From NCBI GenBank assembly GCA_002426025.1, contig DINP01000068.1, forward strand, positions 272 through 12,414: a DNA stretch of 12,143 nt, in the 5' to 3' direction. The stretch is from Bacteroidales bacterium UBA5537. GTDB lineage: Bacteria; Bacteroidota; Bacteroidia; Bacteroidales; Lentimicrobiaceae. A model generated the notes under the pieces. It had not been told where the DNA came from. It saw nothing but the letters and a program-made list of their open reading frames with translations, and did no database searches. The translations under genes were made by a program, and so were the position numbers. Positions 6,885 through 12,143 of the stretch are shown in pieces; position 1 is the stretch's first letter, and each line of letters begins with the position of its first letter.

Positions 6885-7832
6885 ATGGCATACAATCTGA
6901 GAGCTTCGCTTGAAGGAGCTGGAATAGGCTTTTTTGGTGGGTTGGTTATAGGTATAAGCGAAGCCGACTGGCTTCGCTTTGCCATAGCCATAGCGCTAAT
7001 AACCTATGCCGGCAAAGCCCTGCAGAAAAACGAATCAAATCATCAGGCAGCTGGCTCCTACAGGCTTGCGTTTACAGGTCTGGCTTCCTTTCTGGCCATC
7101 CTGATTGGTTTTTATATTACCGGCTTTCAGGTTTTAAACCAGACACCAAAAGACGCAGTTACTATGTGGGTAAATGCTGGTTTCACACCGGCTCAGGCGA
7201 GGGAAATTTACCTGAAGCAAACCAATCTTAAATTACAGCAAATCAATAAGAATGATCGTCCTGCAAAAGAAATAATCAGCCGAATGATGAATCCTGAAAA
7301 TTCAGATTTCATATCTGGCAATAAGGATAGTTTAAGTATTCGGGTTGATAGTCTGCAGGCTTTACTGAATCTATTACTTGCAGATGGAAGCACTTCTTTG
7401 GAGACTGCAGATAATGAAAGTTCGCTTGAATCGAACCTGTTTAGCAGCAATGAAACCCAAAACTTATGTGCTCAACTTGATCCTGACTTGTACCCGGACA
7501 CCCTGAGCTATTTTGAAGCTATCAGAAATACCGGGATTGCCGAACTGGAAGCGCTTATTTTTGATGATCCCGGGCAAAAACAAAAAAACAGGCACAAACT
7601 GGCCGGATTAATATGGTTGTTAGCATGCACGATTGAGTCTGATACTCAAACCAATTGGGCCGAAATTACCGACCCCGTAAGAGCCGGAAATGAACCCGGG
7701 AAAATGCACAAGATTTATAATGCACAGGAAAATCAGTTGTTTAACAAGCTTTCGGAGTGGATTACATCCAATACAGATAAGCCTGAAGTTTACTTTAATC
7801 TGATACATACTCTTATAACAGTTCTTTCATGA
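6885..7832 (+). CDS. Uncharacterised three-span membrane protein, paralogue B of the 4581-5435 product
   Basis: 315 residues, no named family recognised. Membrane segments lie at about 8-25 (GAGIGFFGGLVIGIS), 29-46 and 61-81, with a short polar loop (about 47-60) in between. The predicted orientation is N-terminus in, and residues 82-315 out. Shared with paralogue A: the G.G.G...G..IG.S pattern in span 1, W95-V-N-A-G-F-x4-AR after span 3, SNLFSS-x4-NLC (C195) and WLLACT (C248). The 52-residue gap between these cysteines resembles the 54-residue gap in A, so a disulfide is likely if they are periplasmic. An extra region of about 50 residues (about 115-180) sits between the W motif and the first cysteine. 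The start at 6885 leaves 3 bp after the protease stop. An ATG at 6881 overlaps that stop but opens only a 10-codon ORF. Translational coupling is likely. It is the last gene of the cluster. Confidence 0.85.
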   Translation: MAYNLRASLEGAGIGFFGGLVIGISEADWLRFAIAIALITYAGKALQKNESNHQAAGSYRLAFTGLASFLAILIGFYITGFQVLNQTPKDAVTMWVNAGFTPAQAREIYLKQTNLKLQQINKNDRPAKEIISRMMNPENSDFISGNKDSLSIRVDSLQALLNLLLADGSTSLETADNESSLESNLFSSNETQNLCAQLDPDLYPDTLSYFEAIRNTGIAELEALIFDDPGQKQKNRHKLAGLIWLLACTIESDTQTNWAEITDPVRAGNEPGKMHKIYNAQENQLFNKLSEWITSNTDKPEVYFNLIHTLITVLS

Positions 7833-7886
7833 ACGAACGATTTATTTATATGATCGTTATTTCCTGATCCCTTAAATTAGTAAAGA

Positions 7887-7916
7887 TTGAAAGTTGAAAA
7901 AATGATTAACTTTCAA
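7887..7916. repeat. 9-bp perfect inverted repeat after the four-gene cluster
   Basis: TTGAAAGTT (7887-7895) and AACTTTCAA (7908-7916) are perfectly complementary around a 12-nt spacer. It lies 54 bp past the last stop codon of the cluster and just before the OrfA-like relic. There is no U-run, so a strong intrinsic terminator is unlikely. It could be a terminator-like hairpin, an operator, or a remnant of an IS end. Confidence 0.35.
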
Positions 7917-7925
7917 CTGTTAAAT

Positions 7926-8051
7926 ATGAAAAAGAGCAAATTCACAGAAACCCAGATTGTTGAACAGTATTTTGGCAGTGAGAAAGCATCTGAAACTATA
8001 AATAAGAATGACAGAAGAGTTGAATTAAAAGTTCTTCGTTTTTTAGAGTAA
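7926..8051 (+). pseudogene. Relic ORF starting like an IS3-family OrfA transposase
   Basis: A 41-codon ORF whose first 12 residues, MKKSKFTETQIV, are the standard beginning of IS3-family OrfA proteins, which have a helix-turn-helix domain. Similarity stops there: the helix-turn-helix, the leucine zipper and all of OrfB are absent. The remaining 29 residues include NDRRVELKVL, which resembles the NRRVE end of OmpA-like domains, so the ORF may be a join of two gene fragments. It is therefore probably debris of a past insertion and deletion next to the GH19/protease cluster, not a functional gene. The N-terminal match is from memory of the family and was not computed. Confidence 0.5.
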
Positions 8052-8056
8052 TTTTG
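8049..8056 (+). promoter_or_regulatory. Possible -7 element of the Cache-like protein gene
   Basis: TAATTTTG is a perfect TAnnTTTG match 20 bp before the start codon at 8077. The nearest upstream TTG (8020-8022) is 26 bp away, longer than the usual spacing, so the promoter is only partly supported. It overlaps the stop codon of the OrfA-like relic. Confidence 0.35.
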
Positions 8057-8076
8057 CAGTAAATAATATCTCAAAC

Positions 8077-8715
8077 ATGCAGGAAAAGGACAATCTGAAT
8101 TTATCAGACAATCAAACCGGTGATTCTTCAGAAGTGAAAAACGCCCCCAATAATCAGAAGAAGCCTGGTATACTTGGTTTCATTAAAAATCACACCTATT
8201 TAACTACTGTGTTGGCTGGGCTGTTGTTGATTGTAATTGTCTATTTCTGGAAAGACATTCAGGGTCGGAACGAAAGAAAAGCAATCCTCGAAAAAGCGAA
8301 CATTGAACTAAAAAACAAGAATCATGAAATGATGGTTTTACTGTGCAAACCTTTGGTTTGGGCTATCAGGGCAGAATTACTGCGTAACAATCTGGAGCAG
8401 GTCGATATTTTCACAAGCGATCTTGTTAAAGAGAAAAACTTCAAATCTATCACTTTGGTAGAGCCTTCTGGAAACATAATAATTTCAACAAATAAAAAAC
8501 TTGAAGGACAACCAGCTTCGGCATTATTTGATACAGCCATTTTGTCGACTGACTCAACAGTGGTAATATCTATGGAAAATGGAGAACTGCTGGTTGCTTC
8601 TCCGGTAATGGGATACGATAAACGCCTGGGAATTCTGGTTATAAATTACAATCCCGAAAATTTCAATATTGGCGATTCCAAGCTTAATGAGGGCGATGAA
8701 AACAACGTGAAATAA
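8077..8715 (+). CDS. Single-span membrane protein with Cache-like extracytoplasmic sensor domain
   Basis: 212 residues. A polar, probably cytoplasmic N-terminus (1-36) is followed by one membrane span (about 41-58), a short charged helix or coiled coil (about 62-88) and an extracytoplasmic domain (about 90-192). In that domain SITLVEPSGNIIIST, KLEGQP and LLVASPVMGYDKRLGILVI follow the strand pattern of Cache (PAS-like) ligand-binding domains found in chemoreceptors and kinases. No kinase, methyl-accepting, GGDEF or other output domain is present, so it is an orphan sensor module or a partner subunit. It precedes a cation/proton antiporter gene by 182 bp. The Cache call rests on pattern only. 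Confidence 0.7.
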   Translation: MQEKDNLNLSDNQTGDSSEVKNAPNNQKKPGILGFIKNHTYLTTVLAGLLLIVIVYFWKDIQGRNERKAILEKANIELKNKNHEMMVLLCKPLVWAIRAELLRNNLEQVDIFTSDLVKEKNFKSITLVEPSGNIIISTNKKLEGQPASALFDTAILSTDSTVVISMENGELLVASPVMGYDKRLGILVINYNPENFNIGDSKLNEGDENNVK

Positions 8716-8784
8716 TACTGTTGTATATTTGTATTGGCTTTTATTGTATCATAATGCTCTTTGAATGTATCATCCCATTTACTT

Positions 8785-8826
8785 TTAATTACACGGATAT
8801 CTCCATAAAGCCAATCCGTTGATTAA
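8785..8826. repeat. Inverted repeat between the Cache-like gene and the antiporter gene
   Basis: ACGGAT (8793-8798) pairs with ATCCGT (8814-8819), and the outer TTAAT (8785-8789) pairs with ATTAA (8822-8826), separated by a small internal loop. It lies about 70 bp before the antiporter start. It could be a weak terminator for the upstream gene or a regulatory dyad or leader hairpin for the antiporter. A TATATTTG element at 8724-8731 lies upstream but has no matching -33. Confidence 0.3.
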
Positions 8827-8897
8827 TCCTGAATTTGTTTACGAAATTAGTAAAAGCTTACTGAACCGGAATCTGATTGAGACACTAAAGACTGACT

Positions 8898-10094
8898 ATG
8901 TCAATTACAATAATTATCACTTTTTGTATTTTATTACTTCTTGCATACCTTTTTGATCTTTCGTCTTCAAAAACAAGGATACCATCTGTTATATTGCTAA
9001 TGCTGCTAGGGTATGTTATAAGACAAATAACGCTATCTCTCAATATTGACTTACCTGATTTCTCTGATTTTCTGCCAACACTTGGAACAATCGGACTGAT
9101 ATTAATTGTACTTGAGGGTTCACTGGAACTTGATCTGAACAAATCAAAAATCGGACTTATCCAAAAATCGTTTTTCGGGTCAATGTTCAGCATTGTTGGA
9201 CTATCCTTTCTATTGGCATTTATTTTTCTGTACTTTGGACAATACTCTTTGCGTGACAGTTTGATAAACGCAATACCATTTGTTATTATCAGCAGTGCAG
9301 TGGCTATCCCGAGTGCTAAAAACCTGTCAGCGAATCATAAAGAATTTATCATATATGAAAGTAGCTTTTCAGATATACTGGGCGTTTTATTTTTCAATTT
9401 TATTGCTGTTAATGAGGTTTTTAATCTTGCTTCATTCGGCCATTTCGGATTCCAGATATTGATTATTATCGCGATTTCATTTGTAGCCACCATCGGATTG
9501 CTTTTTTTACTTCACAAGATCGAACATCATATCAAATTTGTACCTATTATCCTGCTCGTAACCCTAATTTATGCGATATCTGAGCTTTTTCATCTGCCGG
9601 CACTTATTATTGTTCTGGTTTTTGGCCTATTTATAGGAAATATAGATGAGCTGAGGCGTTTTAAGTTTCTTGACCGGTTCCACCCTGAGGAATTAAGGGC
9701 AGAGATTGTAAAATTTAAAGAACTTACCATAGAAGCTACCTTTATGGTAAGATCTGTTTTCTTTCTATTATTCGGTTACCTGATTGACACTTCACAGATA
9801 CTGAATACAAGATCACTGGTTTGGTCGCTGGCCATTATTTATGTTATCTATATTTTCAGGGTTATTCAACTTAGCCTTTCCAAGCTTCCGCTAAAACCAT
9901 TGTTGTTTGTTGCGCCTCGTGGATTGATTACAATACTTTTATTTTTATCAATAAGCCAATCACAAAGGATTTCAACTGTAAACGAATCTCTGGTAACACA
10001 AATAATTATTCTAACTTCAATATTTATGATGATAGGTATTATGGGAGCCGATAAAAAAGAGGTTAAAGCCCCAACACTTAAGTCTGAAAACTAA
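8898..10094 (+). CDS. CPA-superfamily cation/proton (Na+/H+) antiporter
   Basis: A 398-residue, highly hydrophobic inner-membrane protein with about 11-13 spans. It matches the sodium/hydrogen exchanger fold: VLEGSLELDL near 71-80, ISSAVAIPSAKNL near 131-143, YESSFSDILGV with S158-D159 at the ion-binding position near 153-162, and APRGLITILL with R341. In CPA1 members the ion-site pair is usually Asn-Asp and in CPA2 Asp-Asp; here it reads Ser-Asp, while the essential Asp is kept. There is no C-terminal TrkA/RCK nucleotide-binding domain, only a short tail. The likely role is monovalent cation/proton exchange for pH or ion homeostasis; the transported ion is unknown. It lies between the Cache-like gene and an MscS channel, all on one strand. 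Confidence 0.88.
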   Translation: MSITIIITFCILLLLAYLFDLSSSKTRIPSVILLMLLGYVIRQITLSLNIDLPDFSDFLPTLGTIGLILIVLEGSLELDLNKSKIGLIQKSFFGSMFSIVGLSFLLAFIFLYFGQYSLRDSLINAIPFVIISSAVAIPSAKNLSANHKEFIIYESSFSDILGVLFFNFIAVNEVFNLASFGHFGFQILIIIAISFVATIGLLFLLHKIEHHIKFVPIILLVTLIYAISELFHLPALIIVLVFGLFIGNIDELRRFKFLDRFHPEELRAEIVKFKELTIEATFMVRSVFFLLFGYLIDTSQILNTRSLVWSLAIIYVIYIFRVIQLSLSKLPLKPLLFVAPRGLITILLFLSISQSQRISTVNESLVTQIIILTSIFMMIGIMGADKKEVKAPTLKSEN

Positions 10095-10314
10095 CCACTT
10101 AGATGTTTTTAAATCTTTCTGCTTAAAATCAATTTCCATTTCTCGGGTTATTATTGTCCGTAATTTATGCAGGCATTCACCCATAAATAGTCAACCAATT
10201 GCAAAATCTGGTATCTTTATAATCATTTTACATGTATAATCCAGTCGTGATTAATCTTCAAAACTACATGAAAGCAAACCCTTTTCTGATCATCTTAACT
10301 AAATATCTATACAG

Positions 10315-12143
10315 ATGAAAAAGTCAATTGTAGTTTTATTCGTAATGGGATTTCTGATCCCTCATTACCTGTTTTCACAAAAAGACAGTTTGAATCTAAA
10401 GAATAATGACGAAACAGGCCAGTTAAGTGATTCGTTAAACTCTGCCATCCTGAATGAGTATAATGATAAAGTTAAAGAAATTGAACTGATCAGATTAGCA
10501 GATTCTGTCAAAAAAGCAGAGCTGGAAGCTCAGCTTAAATCCTTAAAAACTACTGATAATATTAAAAAGGAGGAGTTGCAAAAGCAACTTCAGGAGTTAA
10601 GCAACAAAGATGCGAATCGTATTGCGCAAAAAAGAGCTCAGATTGACTCATTGCGTAAAAGTGCAAAAGCATTTCCAGTAACAGGCTTTTTTAATGACAC
10701 CTTATTCTTGATATACAGCAGGTTAGGTAGTTTTTCGGCTCAGGACAGGGCTCAGATAATCAGTAAACGTATCAGACAACTCAATGATAATTTCTTATTC
10801 ACGGCCGACTCCTTGAAATTAGTTGAAGCAGAAACAACGATTGATATTGTTTCAGGCGAAAACATAATAATGAGTATTTCAGAAAATGATGCAATATGGA
10901 ATAATTCTACTAAATATGATTTAGCCGAGAGTACCAGAAAAATTATTGGCACTGCGGTTATGAATTACAAATCGCAAACCAGCCTTAGTACAATTCTAAA
11001 AAAAGTAGCACTTGCCCTACTGGCCCTGTTGGTTCTTTTTTTCATAATCCGATATACAGTTAAACTGTTCAGGTGGACAGCCCATAAAATTACCGAACAA
11101 GAAGAAAAACAGATTAAGGGTATAAAAATTAAAAATTACACCCTTTTCGATGCTAAAATGCAGATAAAACTTTTTCTTACAATCAACCGGATAGTAGAAT
11201 GGGTTTCTATCCTTTTAATAATATATATATCCCTGCCCATTCTGTTTGGCATCTTCCCCTGGACAAAAAACTTTGCCAATATACTTTTCGGTTTTATTCT
11301 AAATCCTGTAAAAAGCATTGCACTTTCAATTTGGGACTACCTGCCTAACCTTATAACAATAATTGTTATAATAATTGTATTCCGCTATGTATTAAAGGGC
11401 TTAAAGTTTCTGAAACTGGAAGTTGAAAAGGGAGAACTGAGTTTACCTGGTTTTTATCCCGAATGGGCAAATCCTACCTATCAGCTTATCAGGGTGCTTG
11501 TTTACGCTTTTATGATAATTGTTATTTTTCCGTATTTACCAGGAAGTGAATCGCCCATTTTCAGAGGTGTATCTGTTTTCCTTGGATTCTTGTTCACATT
11601 TGGCTCAGCCGGCTCTTTATCGAACATTATGTCTGGGTTGATACTAACATACATGCGCTTGTTCAAAAAAGGTGACCGTGTAAAAATTGGTGATGTGGTT
11701 GGTGATATTATTGAGAAATCATTGTTGGTTACACGGGTTCGAACTATTAAAAATGAAATTATTTCAATACCGAACTCCACGATAATGAACAGCCACACAA
11801 TAAACTATAGTAGTGATGCTGCTGAAAAGGGACTGATCATACATACTACTGTAACTATTGGCTATGATGTCCCCTGGCGTGAAATGCATCAGGCTTTAAT
11901 TGATGCAGCAATAAAAACTGATCTGATTCTTAACACCCCAAAACCATTTGTCTTGCAAACCAGTCTCGATGATTTTTATGTTTCTTACCAGATTAATGGC
12001 TATGTGAGGGAGTCGAACAAGCAGGCTGTAATCTATTCCAATCTTCATCAGAATATTCAGGATATTTGCAATGAACGAGGCATTGAAATACTATCGCCTC
12101 ACTATAGGGCTGCCCGCGATGGCAATATGACAACCATTCCGGC
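10315..12143 (+). CDS. MscS-family mechanosensitive channel with long N-terminal region (3' end cut by window edge)
   Basis: 609 residues are visible with no stop. The start at 10315 gives a signal peptide (about 1-21, ending FSQ). A periplasmic alpha-helical, coiled-coil-rich region (about 45-225) follows, then about five membrane spans (roughly 228-247, 293-313, 343-360, 391-409 and the pore helix 420-447). The pore helix and beta domain are typical MscS: FGSAGSLSNIMSG, then LFKKGDRVKIGD, VRTIKNEIISIPNS, and the alpha/beta C-terminal domain ending near SPHYRAARDGN, which in similar proteins is close to the end. The protein should open on membrane tension to release osmolytes. It starts 220 bp after the antiporter gene, so it may have its own promoter; none was convincingly seen. 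Confidence 0.9.
   Translation, partial: MKKSIVVLFVMGFLIPHYLFSQKDSLNLKNNDETGQLSDSLNSAILNEYNDKVKEIELIRLADSVKKAELEAQLKSLKTTDNIKKEELQKQLQELSNKDANRIAQKRAQIDSLRKSAKAFPVTGFFNDTLFLIYSRLGSFSAQDRAQIISKRIRQLNDNFLFTADSLKLVEAETTIDIVSGENIIMSISENDAIWNNSTKYDLAESTRKIIGTAVMNYKSQTSLSTILKKVALALLALLVLFFIIRYTVKLFRWTAHKITEQEEKQIKGIKIKNYTLFDAKMQIKLFLTINRIVEWVSILLIIYISLPILFGIFPWTKNFANILFGFILNPVKSIALSIWDYLPNLITIIVIIIVFRYVLKGLKFLKLEVEKGELSLPGFYPEWANPTYQLIRVLVYAFMIIVIFPYLPGSESPIFRGVSVFLGFLFTFGSAGSLSNIMSGLILTYMRLFKKGDRVKIGDVVGDIIEKSLLVTRVRTIKNEIISIPNSTIMNSHTINYSSDAAEKGLIIHTTVTIGYDVPWREMHQALIDAAIKTDLILNTPKPFVLQTSLDDFYVSYQINGYVRESNKQAVIYSNLHQNIQDICNERGIEILSPHYRAARDGNMTTIP

Noticed and set aside
3746..7832. Interpretation of the cluster as a prophage
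   Set aside because: No integrase, portal, terminase, capsid or tail genes flank it, and the 855-948 bp membrane protein genes are much larger than holin genes.
7836..7858. AACGAT / ATCGTT hairpin just after the cluster as an intrinsic terminator
   Set aside because: Only six base pairs of mixed strength with no downstream T-run; support is too weak to annotate.
10212..10219. TATCTTTA as a -7 promoter element of the MscS gene
   Set aside because: It lacks the final G of TAnnTTTG, and no TTG lies at suitable spacing upstream.

Overview
The window looks like a chromosomal piece of a Bacteroidota (Bacteroidales or Marinilabiliales-like) genome. The evidence is a tetratricopeptide-repeat histidine kinase typical of that phylum, start codons without clear Shine-Dalgarno sequences, AT-rich intergenic DNA carrying TAnnTTTG-type -7 elements, and Bacteroidota-style MscS and CPA antiporter proteins. 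The assignment is by pattern recognition only. No rRNA, tRNA or CRISPR array was seen.

Layout: two genes run leftward (1-2807). A PflX-type radical SAM protein comes first in transcription, followed 42 bp later by a TPR sensor histidine kinase whose last residues are cut off by the window edge. A long divergent non-coding stretch of 935 bp (2808-3742) follows, with several inverted repeats and two candidate promoters. Everything after it points right.

The centre (3746-7832) is a tight four-gene cluster with gaps of 22, 12 and 3 bp. It encodes a GH19-type peptidoglycan or chitin hydrolase with an N-terminal peptidoglycan-binding domain and no signal peptide; a protein with three membrane segments and a predicted periplasmic C-terminal domain; an exported trypsin-like serine protease with an unrecognised C-terminal domain; and a second three-segment membrane protein. 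The two membrane proteins are diverged paralogues with the same predicted topology, and they share a cysteine pair and a W-x-x-A-G-[YF] motif. I do not recognise this combination as a named system. It is the best candidate here for an undescribed envelope-acting module. A holin/endolysin-like export or lysis device, or a protease-triggered defence or toxin device, are inferences only.

Right of the cluster is a 41-codon relic ORF that starts like an IS3-family OrfA transposase. After it come a single-span membrane protein with a Cache-like extracytoplasmic sensor domain, a CPA-type cation/proton antiporter, and an MscS-family mechanosensitive channel that runs off the right edge. These last three could form an ion or osmotic homeostasis neighbourhood, but gaps of about 180-220 bp argue for separate promoters.
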